The notes: generated from the sequence alone by a model not told the origin. Shown: positions 27,143 to 36,530, counted from the stretch's first letter. The stretch: DNA of 64,000 bases from Deminuibacter sp966424055 (GCA_966424055.1 CBJLMB010000002.1:353862-417861); one strand, 5' to 3'. Made by a program: numbers and translations.

Positions 27143-28705
27143 ATGGCAATGGGTACCATTTTATGGGTGGATGATGAAATAGAAAGCCTGCAGTCTCAGA
27201 AAATATTCCTGGAAAATAAAGGATACGAAATACAAACTTTTACCAATGGATTTGAAGCCATCGATTTTGTAAAAGACCATTCTGTTGATGTGGTACTGCT
27301 CGATGAAAGCATGCCTGGTATCACCGGCCTGGAAACACTGGCCAGGATAAAGGAGATCAACCAGCAGATACCCGTGGTACTGATCACCAAAAATGAAACG
27401 GAAAATCTGATGGATGAGGCCATCGGTAGCCAGATCACTGATTACCTGATCAAACCAGTGAACCCCAACCAGGTGCTGCTGAGCCTGAAAAAAATTATCG
27501 ATAACAAACGGCTGGTGGCAGAGAAAACCACCACGGCTTATCAGCAGCAGTTCCGCAACTTGTTTATGGCGCTCAACAGCAATCCCGATTACAACGAATG
27601 GATGGATATTTACAAAAAACTGGTGTACTGGGAACTGGAGATGGAGAAAAGCGACAGCCCTGAAATGCGCGAGGTACTGCAAACACAAAAACAGGAAGCC
27701 AATACCGAGTTTTTTAAATTCATCAGCAGGAATTATGCTGACTGGATGCACCCTAAAACAACAGATGCTCCCATCATGAGCCATAACCTGTTCCAGTTTA
27801 AGGTACTGCCGCATGTGGAGAAAGGGATACCTACTTTTTTTATACTGATCGATAACCTGCGGTTCGACCAGTGGAAAGCTATACAACCACTTTTTGCCGA
27901 GAATTTCCGGATACTGGAAGAAGAAACGTTTTACAGTATTCTGCCCACCGCCACGCAATACAGCCGCAATGCGATTTTTGCAGGACTGCAGCCCGTGGAA
28001 ATAGAAAAACAATTTCCTTCCCAATGGAAGAATGATGATGAGGAGGGCGGTAAAAACCTGTTTGAGGAAGAGTTTTTTAAAGCCATGCTCAAACGCCAGC
28101 GTAAAAATGAGGTGCGTTACAGTTATACCAAGGTGGTTCATCACAACGACGGCCAGCAACTGATGAACAATATTCATAACCTGCTGGGGAATGATCTCAA
28201 TATCATTATTTATAATTTTGTTGATATGCTCAGCCATGCCCGCACAGAAATGGAAGTGCTGAAAGAGCTGGCTGCAGATGAAATCAGTTACCGCAGTCTC
28301 ACCAAAAGCTGGTTTGAACACAGTCCGCTGAACCAGGCATTGAAAAAAATTGCAGATAAAAAAGTGAACCTGATACTGGCTACCGATCATGGCAGTGTAC
28401 GGGTAAAAAATCCCTGCAAGGTGATCGGTGATAAGCAAACCACTACCAACCTGCGTTATAAACACGGTCGCAACCTGAATTATGAGGCACGGGATGTACT
28501 CGCTTTCCGTGATCCCAGGCAGGCGGGACTGCCGGTTCCCAATGTGAACTCTTCTTATATTTTTGCCAAGGAAGATGGGTTTCTCTGTTACCCCAATAAT
28601 TACAATTACTACGCAAGTTATTACCGCAATACTTTTCAGCATGGTGGTGTAAGCCTCGAGGAAATGATTGTACCCGTGGTGAAGATGGTGAGCAAGGTGC
28701 CTTGA
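27143..28705 (+). CDS. porX: PorX-type response regulator with PglZ (alkaline phosphatase superfamily) domain
   Basis: A 520-residue protein. Residues 1-120 form a receiver domain (ILWVDDEIE, phospho-acceptor Asp54 in VLLDESMPG, Lys of LIKPVNP). The rest is a PglZ domain of the alkaline phosphatase superfamily, with metal residues in ILIDNLRFDQW, TATQYSRNA and LATDHGSV. PorX, with sensor PorY and sigma factor SigP, controls the type IX secretion system in Porphyromonas and is also found in non-pathogenic Bacteroidota. The start at 27143 (ATGGCAATG) is preferred over an upstream extension. porY and T9SS genes are not in this window. Confidence 0.93.
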   Translation: MAMGTILWVDDEIESLQSQKIFLENKGYEIQTFTNGFEAIDFVKDHSVDVVLLDESMPGITGLETLARIKEINQQIPVVLITKNETENLMDEAIGSQITDYLIKPVNPNQVLLSLKKIIDNKRLVAEKTTTAYQQQFRNLFMALNSNPDYNEWMDIYKKLVYWELEMEKSDSPEMREVLQTQKQEANTEFFKFISRNYADWMHPKTTDAPIMSHNLFQFKVLPHVEKGIPTFFILIDNLRFDQWKAIQPLFAENFRILEEETFYSILPTATQYSRNAIFAGLQPVEIEKQFPSQWKNDDEEGGKNLFEEEFFKAMLKRQRKNEVRYSYTKVVHHNDGQQLMNNIHNLLGNDLNIIIYNFVDMLSHARTEMEVLKELAADEISYRSLTKSWFEHSPLNQALKKIADKKVNLILATDHGSVRVKNPCKVIGDKQTTTNLRYKHGRNLNYEARDVLAFRDPRQAGLPVPNVNSSYIFAKEDGFLCYPNNYNYYASYYRNTFQHGGVSLEEMIVPVVKMVSKVP

Positions 28706-29027
28706 GGTGGTTTTCAGTAGGCAGTTGTTAGTGGGCAGTCGGCGGCTGGTGTCCTGTAATTTGTAGCAGTCGCCCGCGTCCCGCGGGTGACCATTATTAT
28801 TGCGGCCTCCGGCCGCGTACGTTGTCATCCGGTAAAACCTGGCTTTTATATCAGCAAAACGATCGATCAGGGGTGAAAACCTCATTACCGCATGCTGCCC
28901 GGGTAACAGATTGTGGATAAAATGGGAATAGCACTGGCCCCGCAGCCTTTACTTTTGCAGGTGAACAATTTGCCGGCAAACGGGTTGTAATGAAAAGAAG
29001 GGAAACCGGCGAACATGCTTAATTTTA
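28706..29027. repeat. Intergenic region with repeat mosaic
   Basis: A 322-bp gap with no convincing gene. It holds a stretch of GGCAGT-rich sequence (about 28724-28748) of the kind also seen near 32809 and 38335, then the double-hairpin repeat at 28766-28816. The sequence TACTTTTG at 28950-28957 fits the Bacteroidota -7 consensus TAnnTTTG, but no properly spaced -33 element is evident. Confidence 0.6.
28766..28816 (+). repeat. 51-bp double-hairpin repeat, copy 1
   Basis: Two hairpins, each with a TCC loop. CCCGCG-TCC-CGCGGG is at 28773-28787, and GCGGCC-TCC-GGCCGC is at 28802-28816. The first 26 bp are identical to copy 2 at 38219-38269, and spacing is conserved exactly. Confidence 0.85.
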
Positions 29028-29306
29028 GTGACGGTGAAATATACACAATCTACCTTAGACAAACTGGAAGACATACTGGGCGAATCTGAATATGTGCTTC
29101 GTTATGAAAGGGGTACTTTTCAAAGCGGGTGGTGCCTGCTGGAACAAAAGCGCATTGTGGTGCTGAACAAATTCCTGAACGTGGAAGGGCGCATCAATAC
29201 GCTCACAGAGATCATTCCCCAGCTGGATATTCATTTCGATAAACTCACCCATGAATCCCAGAAATTATACGAAGAGGTGAAGAAACGCGCGCAGACTGCA
29301 GACTAA
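29028..29306 (+). CDS. Small conserved protein (unrecognised)
   Basis: A 92-residue soluble protein (GTG at 29028, or GTG at 29034 giving MKYTQSTLDK). It is predicted mostly helical with a central beta hairpin ('YVLRYERGTFQSGWCLLEQKRIVVLNKFL'). There is no signal peptide, membrane segment or recognised catalytic motif. It precedes the MBL-fold gene on the same strand and could be co-transcribed with it. Good codon structure and a plausible protein composition support its being a real gene. Function unknown. Confidence 0.78.
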   Translation: MTVKYTQSTLDKLEDILGESEYVLRYERGTFQSGWCLLEQKRIVVLNKFLNVEGRINTLTEIIPQLDIHFDKLTHESQKLYEEVKKRAQTAD

Positions 29307-29447
29307 CTTTTTTATTTTGCTTTGTCTTTGCATGGCGGATCTATTTTAACCACCCTGCACTGCCACACTCAGCCACCTGCCTCTTGCAGGATACCAATCT
29401 TCCTTAACTGGTCAACTAATCCCCCAACTTGTTTTATTTTTGTTGGA

Positions 29448-30221
29448 ATGGTAAATGCCTTGCGTATAACTTTCCTGGGAACCGGTACCAGTACAGGGGT
29501 GCCGATGATTGGTTGTCACTGTGCGGTTTGCTCCTCTACCGATGCCAGGGATAAACGCCTGCGCAGCAGCATACTGCTGGAAACATCCACAACCAGTGTA
29601 GTGGTAGATACCACGCCCGATTTCCGCTACCAGATGCTACGGATAGGCAATGATAAGCTGGATGCAGTACTGTTCACACACCCGCATAAAGACCATATCG
29701 CCGGGCTCGATGATGTGCGTGCATACAACTTTTTTATGCAGCGCCCGATGGAAGTATATGCCAACTCTCTTACCGAAGAAACACTGAAACGCGAATTTGC
29801 CTATGTATTTTCTGATAAGCGTTATCCCGGTGTTCCCGAAATAAATCTCACCACCATCGATGAATCGCCTTTTGAAATCGGCGATATGCATGTTATACCC
29901 ATCGTAGTATGGCATTATAAAATGCCCGTGTATGGCTACCGCATCGGCGATTTTACGTATATTACAGATGCCAACCGGATCGAGGACAATGAGAAGGAGA
30001 AGATCAAGGGGTCGAAGGTTTTGGTAGTAAATGCACTCAGGCGCGAACCGCATATTTCGCATTTCACACTGGATGAAGCCATTGCATTAACCGAAGAACT
30101 GCAGATACCACAGGCCTATTTTACCCATGTTAGTCACCAGCTGGGTAAACATGCCGATGTAGAAGCTTCCCTGCCTGCTCATGTCCACCTCGCTTATGAC
30201 GGTTTGGTGATCAATATGTAA
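29448..30221 (+). CDS. MBL-fold phosphodiesterase, PhnP-like
   Basis: A 257-residue metallo-beta-lactamase-fold hydrolase. The start at 29448 (MVNALRITFLGTGTS) is chosen because the frame upstream of it does not resemble the family. The N-terminal GTGTSTGVPMIGCHCAVC carries the extra Cys-x-Cys-x-x-Cys structural zinc site seen in PhnP-type cyclic phosphate phosphodiesterases. HPHKDHIAGLDD is the HxHxDH active site, and later ligands fit D-A-N (ITDANRI) and FTHVSHQLGKH. There are no phosphonate genes nearby, so a general cyclic-phosphate role is more likely than C-P lyase function. Confidence 0.92.
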   Translation: MVNALRITFLGTGTSTGVPMIGCHCAVCSSTDARDKRLRSSILLETSTTSVVVDTTPDFRYQMLRIGNDKLDAVLFTHPHKDHIAGLDDVRAYNFFMQRPMEVYANSLTEETLKREFAYVFSDKRYPGVPEINLTTIDESPFEIGDMHVIPIVVWHYKMPVYGYRIGDFTYITDANRIEDNEKEKIKGSKVLVVNALRREPHISHFTLDEAIALTEELQIPQAYFTHVSHQLGKHADVEASLPAHVHLAYDGLVINM

Positions 30222-30406
30222 CACTCCCTCCCGGTTTCCTGATAAATGCAGCGGTTGTTCCTGCTGCAAAAGAATCAACCTGTACAGGCTGTAATAGCAT
30301 AGCTGCGCCTGCCTTCGCAGAAACTGCGTGCAGCCATACCCTGTTCCGTTTGTTCTTTTGCTGCACCTGCTGCTATTGTATCTTCTTTAAATGTAAATGC
30401 TGACTT

Positions 30407-31327
30407 ATGAAAAAAGACAACTGGAAAAACTATCTCAACTTTTCCCGGAGGGAAAGAGCTGCCCTGCTGTTACTGGCTTTTATTGCTGTACTGTTGCTCT
30501 TACTGCCAAGGTTTGCGGCACACAACGGTCCGCTGATAACGGTAGATACAGCCGCAGAAAAGCAGCTGGCATTGCTGAGTGCGCCTGAGGTAAACAGGGA
30601 TAGAAATGAAGAAAGCAATGACCACTCTTCAGCTCCTGCCACAACACCATCAGTTCATACAAGCCTTTTCCGCTTCGATCCCAATACCCTCGATGAGGCT
30701 GGCTGGCAGCAGCTGGGTATTTCCCCCAACATCATCCGTATTATCCGGCATTACCGCGAAAAAGGAGGGCGTTTCCGCCGGCCATCAGACCTGGCAAAGA
30801 TCTACGGGCTTAAACCTGCTGATGCAGAAAGACTGATCCCTTATGTCCGGATCAATGAACCAACCGGTCAACCTCCTGTTTCTCCACCACATAGCGATGT
30901 AACTTCTGCAATATCCGGCGCTCCTCCGCCTGCAGTGCTGGATATCAACACTGCCACAGCAGAACAATGGGAGGCACTGCCCGGTATAGGGCCTGTACTG
31001 GCCAACCGTATTGTTAAGTTCCGGTACAAACTGGGCGGCTTTAACAGTATTGAACAGTTGAAACAAACATATGGACTAACGGAAACAGTTGTTGAACAAC
31101 TGCGGCCTTATCTTCGCCTGTCTGCACAAAAAATCAATATCAATACGGCTTCTGCATCCCGGCTGGTAACAGAAGGACATATACCACCATCCATAGCAGG
31201 GGCGATACTCAGCTACCGCCGCCAGCACGGCGCTTATGCCTCGGTAAGTGAACTGAAAAAAATACCGGAGATAACCGATAGTTTGTTTACCGTGATATCA
31301 CCATTTCTGGGCCTGGAAGGTGAATAA
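30407..31327 (+). CDS. Membrane-anchored protein with three ComEA-like helix-hairpin-helix domains
   Basis: A 306-residue protein. An N-terminal basic stretch and one transmembrane helix (about residues 15-36, ALLLLAFIAVLLLLLPRF) are followed by a linker and three HhH units starting near residues 87, 176 and 242. The middle one is the best conserved (LDINTATAEQWEALPGIG). ComEA-type HhH domains bind double-stranded DNA without sequence preference, so a role in DNA uptake or at the envelope face is plausible. Competence genes are not seen nearby. Confidence 0.88.
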   Translation: MKKDNWKNYLNFSRRERAALLLLAFIAVLLLLLPRFAAHNGPLITVDTAAEKQLALLSAPEVNRDRNEESNDHSSAPATTPSVHTSLFRFDPNTLDEAGWQQLGISPNIIRIIRHYREKGGRFRRPSDLAKIYGLKPADAERLIPYVRINEPTGQPPVSPPHSDVTSAISGAPPPAVLDINTATAEQWEALPGIGPVLANRIVKFRYKLGGFNSIEQLKQTYGLTETVVEQLRPYLRLSAQKININTASASRLVTEGHIPPSIAGAILSYRRQHGAYASVSELKKIPEITDSLFTVISPFLGLEGE

Positions 31328-31363
31328 TTTCATAATTGCAGTGCAACAGAATAGATTTTCACT

Positions 31364-31371
31364 TACATTTG
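31364..31371 (+). promoter_or_regulatory. Candidate Bacteroidota -7 box for the acyl-CoA dehydrogenase gene
   Basis: TACATTTG matches the TAnnTTTG -7 consensus and lies 24 bp before the start codon. No well-spaced TTTG -33 element is present, so the call is tentative. Confidence 0.35.
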
Positions 31372-31395
31372 TTTTAAACTAACAGACGTTAGCAT

Positions 31396-32538
31396 ATGGA
31401 TTTCAGCAATAGCGAAATAACACAGCAAGTAGCACAGACAACGCGGGATTTTGCACAGCAATATATCAAACCGCATGTAATGGAATGGGATGAAAAACAA
31501 TCATTTCCACTCGAGTTATTTAAAGAAATGGGCAAACTGGGTATTATGGGCGTTATGGTACCGGAAGAACTGGGCGGGGCCGGACTTACCTATTTTGAAT
31601 ACAAAGTCATTATCGAAGAAATAGCCAAAGTATGCGGTGCCATCGGTTTAAGTGTGGCAGCGCATAACTCGCTTTGTATAGGACATATACTCAGCTTTGG
31701 AAATGAAGAGCAGAAGAAAAAATACCTGCCCAGGCTAGCCACCGCCGAATGGCTGGGCGCCTGGGGATTAACAGAACCCAATACCGGCAGCGATGCAGGC
31801 AACATGCAATGCACAGCTGTTAAACAGGGCGATGAATGGATCATCAATGGCACCAAATGCTGGATCACCCATGGTAAATCGGGTGATGTGGCGGTGGTGG
31901 TGGCCCGCACAGGCGAGCCCCGTACAAAAAACAACAGCACTGCTTTTGTGATAGAAAGAAATACACCAGGCTTCAGCGCGGGCAAGAAAGAAAATAAACT
32001 GGGTATGCGTGCCAGTGAAACCGCAGAGATGATTTTTGAAAATTGCCGTATACCAGATGCCAACCGCCTGGGCAATGTAGGCGAAGGATTTCACCAGGCC
32101 ATGAAAGTGCTTGACGGGGGCCGTATTTCTATTGCCTCGCTTTCATTGGGTATTGCCAAGGGGGCCAAAGATGCGGCACTGCAGTATGCACAGGAACGCC
32201 ACCAGTTTAACCAGCCCATCGCTTCATTCCAGGGCATCAGTTTTAAGCTGGCCGATATGGTTACAGAGATCGCAGCCGCCGACCTGCTCACTTTACACGC
32301 CTGCGATTTAAAGCAAAAAGGACTGCCTGTGACCCAGCAGGCTGCTATGGCGAAATACTATGCCAGCGAGGTGGCCGTTAAAGTAGCCAACGAAGCAGTA
32401 CAGGTATTTGGCGGCTATGGCTATACAAAAGATTTTCCTGTTGAAAAATTTTACCGCGATGCCAAATTATGCACCATAGGCGAAGGCACATCTGAAATAC
32501 AGAAGATCGTTATTGCCCGCGAAGCGCTCAGGCAATAA
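31396..32538 (+). CDS. Acyl-CoA dehydrogenase
   Basis: A 380-residue FAD flavoenzyme that introduces the 2,3-double bond into acyl-CoA thioesters in fatty-acid or branched-chain degradation. The N-terminal helical domain, the middle beta domain (WGLTEPNTGSDAGN, then NGTKCWITHG) and the C-terminal helical domain (VQVFGGYGYTKDFPVEKFYR) are all present. The catalytic base is the Glu of GEGTSEIQKIVIARE. Length and motifs are those of short- and medium-chain enzymes. Chain-length preference cannot be read from the sequence. Confidence 0.96.
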   Translation: MDFSNSEITQQVAQTTRDFAQQYIKPHVMEWDEKQSFPLELFKEMGKLGIMGVMVPEELGGAGLTYFEYKVIIEEIAKVCGAIGLSVAAHNSLCIGHILSFGNEEQKKKYLPRLATAEWLGAWGLTEPNTGSDAGNMQCTAVKQGDEWIINGTKCWITHGKSGDVAVVVARTGEPRTKNNSTAFVIERNTPGFSAGKKENKLGMRASETAEMIFENCRIPDANRLGNVGEGFHQAMKVLDGGRISIASLSLGIAKGAKDAALQYAQERHQFNQPIASFQGISFKLADMVTEIAAADLLTLHACDLKQKGLPVTQQAAMAKYYASEVAVKVANEAVQVFGGYGYTKDFPVEKFYRDAKLCTIGEGTSEIQKIVIAREALRQ

Positions 32539-33038
32539 AGCCATGAGGAATTCTCGCGGAACCCGCAAAAAACGCAGAAAGGTGCTTTTCAGGATGGCCA
32601 GGCAAAACAATTTTATTCTATTTAGCGGTCCATTCCCATTTCATAGTAGGAAACTCATGGCTTACAGCTATAAAAAAATTACTGGCCACCCGTAACTTGG
32701 GTTATGCGCTTGTAGCTCACAGCTATCAGCTATTAGCTATTAGCCCGCACCATATGATCCACACGCTAAAAAAATCCTTCTGCGTTTTCCGCGCATTCCG
32801 CGAGAGAGATCAGTAGGCAGTGCACAGTCTACAGTTTGCAGTCAAGGCAAAATGGTGAGTGGAATAAAGCACACTACCTGGTGGCTTCCTTTCTGCGTTT
32901 TTCGCGCATTCCGCGAGACACCCCCTCACTGCACGCCGCTTATAACATAATCTTCCCTTTCCGCCAAGGCTGTTTTTTGATATCAATATTTTCTTACCTA
33001 TCTTCACTAACATTGCACAACGTGCCCTTCTTAAAACA
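32539..33038. repeat. 500-bp intergenic repeat mosaic
   Basis: No gene is supported here. Three copies of the 'CCGCGAGA' repeat are present: 32551-32582 (inverted), 32776-32806 and 32888-32919. Between them lie short AGCTATNAGC-type iterations (about 32708-32745) and a CAGTAGGCAGT/GCAGTC stretch (about 32809-32848). The same components recur at 54162-54408 and 38335-38395. Confidence 0.65.
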
Positions 33039-34946
33039 ATGAAGCAGCCAATACTGTTCTTATTGCTTATTTCATCCTTTATCCATAATCTGCTTTATGC
33101 GCAATCTTCTGCCGCCTATCTGGTAGATTCTTTAAACGAAAAAGCTTTTATCGAAAAAAGGGTGAACAAGGCCGCAGCGCTGTCAATGCTGGTAACCGCA
33201 GAATCACTTGCGGTACAACATCATTACCAGCGCGGGCTGTCTGTTGCCTATTTGTATGAGGGCGGTGTTTTCCAGCAAAGCGGGTATACCAAAAAAGCAT
33301 TGGCATTGTATTACCAGTCGCTGGGAGTAAGCAGGGCGGCGGGTGATACTTTCGATGTAGCCAGGGCCAACCAGCAGATTGCCGGGATATTGAATGAAGA
33401 CGGCAAAGCTGACGCCGCTGAGCAATTGCTGCTGCAATCACTGCGGGCCTACCAGTGGCTGAAGAAAAGCAAAGAAGTGGTCAATGTAAGCAACAGCCTC
33501 GGACTGGTTTACCTCGGCCGGAAAAAATTTGCGGATGCTGCCGTGTATTTCGACAGTGCTCTTCATGCCAGTGTACAGCTTGACTACAGTTATGGCATGC
33601 GTAAAGCGCTGTACAACCAGGGCCTGCTGAATGCTGCCAGCAATGCCCCCGAAAAAGCCCGGGCCTGCTTTGAACAAAGCAGGGCAATGAGCATGGCCGC
33701 AAAAGATGCATATGGCATTGCCAGCTGCGAAATTCAACTGGCCGGTATTGCTGCCACAGAGGGTAACCGCAGCTCCTGGCTATCTGTTGCCACACATGCA
33801 TTTGAAACGGCCGGGTCGATCGGCGCATTGCAGCTGCAGCACGATGCCGTCGCGCAGCTGATCAAAGCATACAATGAATCGGGTGATAAAGAACCTTTGA
33901 TCAGGTGGCAGCAGCAAATGATAGATGTGCAGCAAAAACTGCATGATACCGACAGGGCTTCTTCAGCCGAGTTCATCGATATTTTTAAAAGCCAGGAATT
34001 TAAAAACCAGGCGGCCATGAAACAGGTGGCAGATGCAGAACATGTATCGCATAACCAGCGGTTGCTGCTGTTGATGGTGGGCGTGCTGCTGTTACTGCTG
34101 TTGCTTACAGGCATTCCCATCTACCTGAACTATAAAAAAGCCCGCATGTTCAGCCAAGAGCTGGAACAAAAAAACAATATCATCGAAAAAAATGCTACCT
34201 CGCTCGACCTGCTGAACAAGGCCATATCCCGGCAAAACCAGCGGCTGGAAGAGGAGAACAAGATGAAGGATAAATTGCTTTCCATCATCTCGCACGACCT
34301 GCGCCATCCCCTGGTCAATACCAAAAGCATTCTCGACCTGATCAACCTTAAACTGGTAAGCCCTGACGAAACCTCCGAACTGCTGGAGCAGCTGGAAAAT
34401 CAATATATACAAAGTCTTACGCTGCTGGATAATTTACTGTTCTGGATAAGGGCGCAGATGAAAGGCGTTAAGATCGGCCGCACCCGTGTAAATATGCACC
34501 TGCTCATCAACAGCCTCATTGCCGAGCAGCGGGTATTACAACAGCAGAAAAAAATACAGGTGCACAACCAGGTTAGCGATCAGCTGGAATGGCTGGCAGA
34601 AAAGGAAATGCTCAAGATCATCTTCCGCAACTTATTGTCCAATGCACTGAAGTTTACGCCTGTTGATGGACAGGTGTTTTTTTCTTCCTCACTGGAAGGA
34701 GAGGAAGCACGTATCACTGTGAGGGATACCGGTGTGGGCATCAGCAAAGAAGTGCTGGATAAAATAAACAACAGCCAGTATTTTTCCAGCAAAGGCACTT
34801 CCAATGAAAAAGGCAGCGGCTTCGGACTGGTGCTGGTACGCGAGCTGCTCAGCAGGCATGAGGCTACACTGCATATAGAAAGCCAGCCCGGCGAAGGCAG
34901 CAGTTTCACTGTAAAATTCCGGTACGCCGAAACCGATAAGGCCTGA
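33039..34946 (+). CDS. TPR-containing sensor histidine kinase
   Basis: A 635-residue two-component sensor. In order: signal peptide (residues 1-22), a periplasmic array of TPR-like helical repeats (about 25-330), one transmembrane helix (about 341-362), a coiled coil, a HisKA domain with His419 in IISHDLRHP, and a HATPase domain with N-box NLLSNALKF, VRDTGVGIS, and the GSGFGLVLV lid. There is no receiver domain, so it must signal to a separate regulator. None lies next to it. Periplasmic TPR kinases are common in Bacteroidota, and the ligand is unknown. Confidence 0.93.
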   Translation: MKQPILFLLLISSFIHNLLYAQSSAAYLVDSLNEKAFIEKRVNKAAALSMLVTAESLAVQHHYQRGLSVAYLYEGGVFQQSGYTKKALALYYQSLGVSRAAGDTFDVARANQQIAGILNEDGKADAAEQLLLQSLRAYQWLKKSKEVVNVSNSLGLVYLGRKKFADAAVYFDSALHASVQLDYSYGMRKALYNQGLLNAASNAPEKARACFEQSRAMSMAAKDAYGIASCEIQLAGIAATEGNRSSWLSVATHAFETAGSIGALQLQHDAVAQLIKAYNESGDKEPLIRWQQQMIDVQQKLHDTDRASSAEFIDIFKSQEFKNQAAMKQVADAEHVSHNQRLLLLMVGVLLLLLLLTGIPIYLNYKKARMFSQELEQKNNIIEKNATSLDLLNKAISRQNQRLEEENKMKDKLLSIISHDLRHPLVNTKSILDLINLKLVSPDETSELLEQLENQYIQSLTLLDNLLFWIRAQMKGVKIGRTRVNMHLLINSLIAEQRVLQQQKKIQVHNQVSDQLEWLAEKEMLKIIFRNLLSNALKFTPVDGQVFFSSSLEGEEARITVRDTGVGISKEVLDKINNSQYFSSKGTSNEKGSGFGLVLVRELLSRHEATLHIESQPGEGSSFTVKFRYAETDKA

Positions 34947-34986
34947 TAACGCCTGCAGCTGACCTTGTATACGCGTGCTGTTTATT

Positions 34987-35145
34987 TTACTCGGCCTGGC
35001 TCCCGGCTGAAAATATCTGGTCAACTGCGCCGCCCAGCATGGGAAATTTTTCTTTCACAAACCCGGCGACTGTTTCCACAGCTTTCAGTGCCTGTTCGGG
35101 TGTAAGTCCTGCCTCGTTTACCAAACGTTGAATCAGTTCGTTCAT
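34987..35145 (-). CDS. 52-residue miniprotein B, paralogue of the 38393 gene
   Basis: Translation gives MNELIQRLVNEAGLTPEQAL, then a helix and 'FVKEKFPMLGGAVDQIF'. It is acidic and helical with no membrane segment. It shares the pattern ELI-x-RL...GLT-x-(E/D)QA-x-KA...F-x-KEKFP...GA-x-D-x-(I/L)F with the product of 38393-38569, which makes both credible as genes. It lies downstream of clpX on the same strand, after a terminator hairpin. No named family is recognised. Confidence 0.75.
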   Translation of the reverse strand: MNELIQRLVNEAGLTPEQALKAVETVAGFVKEKFPMLGGAVDQIFSAGSQAE

Positions 35146-35247
35146 AACAAAAAATTAAATAGTGTCGGTGATAATGGTTGTCCTGCGGGGTATTGGATGA
35201 AGTTTTTTTGACCGGTAACTGTGTGCAAGTTAGTTTTCCGCAAATAA

Positions 35248-35274
35248 AAAGCGGCAGTAAAATGCTGCCGCTTT
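35248..35274 (-). terminator. Terminator downstream of clpX
   Basis: AAAGCGGCAG (35248-35257) pairs with 35265-35274 around a 7-nt loop. On the minus strand it is followed by TTTATTTG. It lies 23 bp past the clpX stop. Confidence 0.8.
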
Positions 35275-35297
35275 AAAAATTTATATGAAAAAGTATG

Positions 35298-36530
35298 CTA
35301 CGCTACTTTCAGCATGCTCAGTTTGCTCTTATTGAACTGTTGTTCGGCATAATCCAGTGTAACATGCAGTTCATGTACTTCGCTGCCTGGCAGTTCGAAC
35401 ATCGCATCGGTAAGTATATGCTCACAAATGCTTCGCAGGCCACGGGCGCCCAGTTTGAATTCCAGGGCCTTGGTAACCATGAAGTCGAGTACCGCATTGT
35501 CTATTTTCAGGCGGATGCCTTCCAGGTCGAACAGGCGCGTGTATTGTTTCACCAGGCTGTTTTTCGGTTCTGTAAGAATTGAGCGGAGTGTTTCTGCATC
35601 CAGCGGGTCAAGATGGGTGACCACGGGCAAACGGCCCAGCAGCTCAGGTATCAGGCCAAAACTCTTCAGATCCTGTGCGTTGATGAATTGCAACAGGTTT
35701 TTACGCTGTAATTCCTGCTGGTCTTTATTTACATTAAAACCAATAGCATTGGTGTTTACACGGCGGGCAATCACCTTATCGATACCGTCAAATGCACCAC
35801 CGCAGATAAACAGGATATTGCTGGTATTGATCTTGATCATTTTTTGTTCCGGATGTTTGCGGCCCCCCTGCGGCGGTACCAGTACTTCGGTACCTTCCAG
35901 CATTTTCAGCAGGCCCTGCTGAACACCCTCACCGCTTACATCACGTGTAATGGAAGGATTATCGCCTTTACGGGCAATTTTATCAATCTCATCAATGTAT
36001 ACGATACCTTTTTCTGCAGCAGCCACATCGTAATTGCAGGCCTGCAGCAGGCGGGTAAGCATGCTTTCCACATCTTCACCCACATAACCGGCTTCTGTAA
36101 ATACGGTAGCATCCACAATAGCAAAAGGCACGTTCAGCAGGCGGGCAACTGTTTTAGCCAGCAGGGTTTTACCCGTGCCTGTTTCGCCTACCATGATGAT
36201 ATTGCTTTTTTCGATCTCCACTTCATCCTGCTGCTTCTGTGTTATGCGTTTGTAGTGGTTGTACACTGCAACAGACAACACTTTTTTAGCCTCACTTTGT
36301 CCGATGACATATTGATCGAGAAATTCTTTGATCTCCAGGGGTTTCCTGATAGTGAACCGGTATTGCGCGGTTTGCTGTTCCTGTTTCACCTGCAATTCCT
36401 GTGCGATGATCTCCTGTGCGTGTTCCACACAGTTTTCGCAGATATGCCCTTCCTGGCCGGCGATGAGTATTTTTACCTCATCACGGCTACGTCCACAGAA
36501 AGAGCAATGTAAACTTGATTGCTTTGCCAT
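35298..36530 (-). CDS. clpX: ATP-dependent Clp protease ATP-binding subunit ClpX
   Basis: A 410-residue AAA+ unfoldase that feeds substrates to ClpP. The N-terminal zinc-binding domain (CSFCGR and CENCV) is followed by the AAA+ core with Walker A GETGTGKT and Walker B VYIDEIDKIA, the VGEDVES pore region, and sensor motifs in GLIPELLGRLPV. The C-terminal small domain has LEFKLGARGLRSICE. Length is normal. It follows two clpP genes on the same strand and is separated from them by a terminator-like hairpin, so it may also have its own promoter. Confidence 0.97.
   Translation of the reverse strand: MAKQSSLHCSFCGRSRDEVKILIAGQEGHICENCVEHAQEIIAQELQVKQEQQTAQYRFTIRKPLEIKEFLDQYVIGQSEAKKVLSVAVYNHYKRITQKQQDEVEIEKSNIIMVGETGTGKTLLAKTVARLLNVPFAIVDATVFTEAGYVGEDVESMLTRLLQACNYDVAAAEKGIVYIDEIDKIARKGDNPSITRDVSGEGVQQGLLKMLEGTEVLVPPQGGRKHPEQKMIKINTSNILFICGGAFDGIDKVIARRVNTNAIGFNVNKDQQELQRKNLLQFINAQDLKSFGLIPELLGRLPVVTHLDPLDAETLRSILTEPKNSLVKQYTRLFDLEGIRLKIDNAVLDFMVTKALEFKLGARGLRSICEHILTDAMFELPGSEVHELHVTLDYAEQQFNKSKLSMLKVA

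Noticed and set aside
27161..28885. 574-codon open frame on the minus strand opposite porX
   Set aside because: It is antisense to a clearly coding porX gene and has no recognisable motif. Long antisense frames of this kind are common shadows in such genes.
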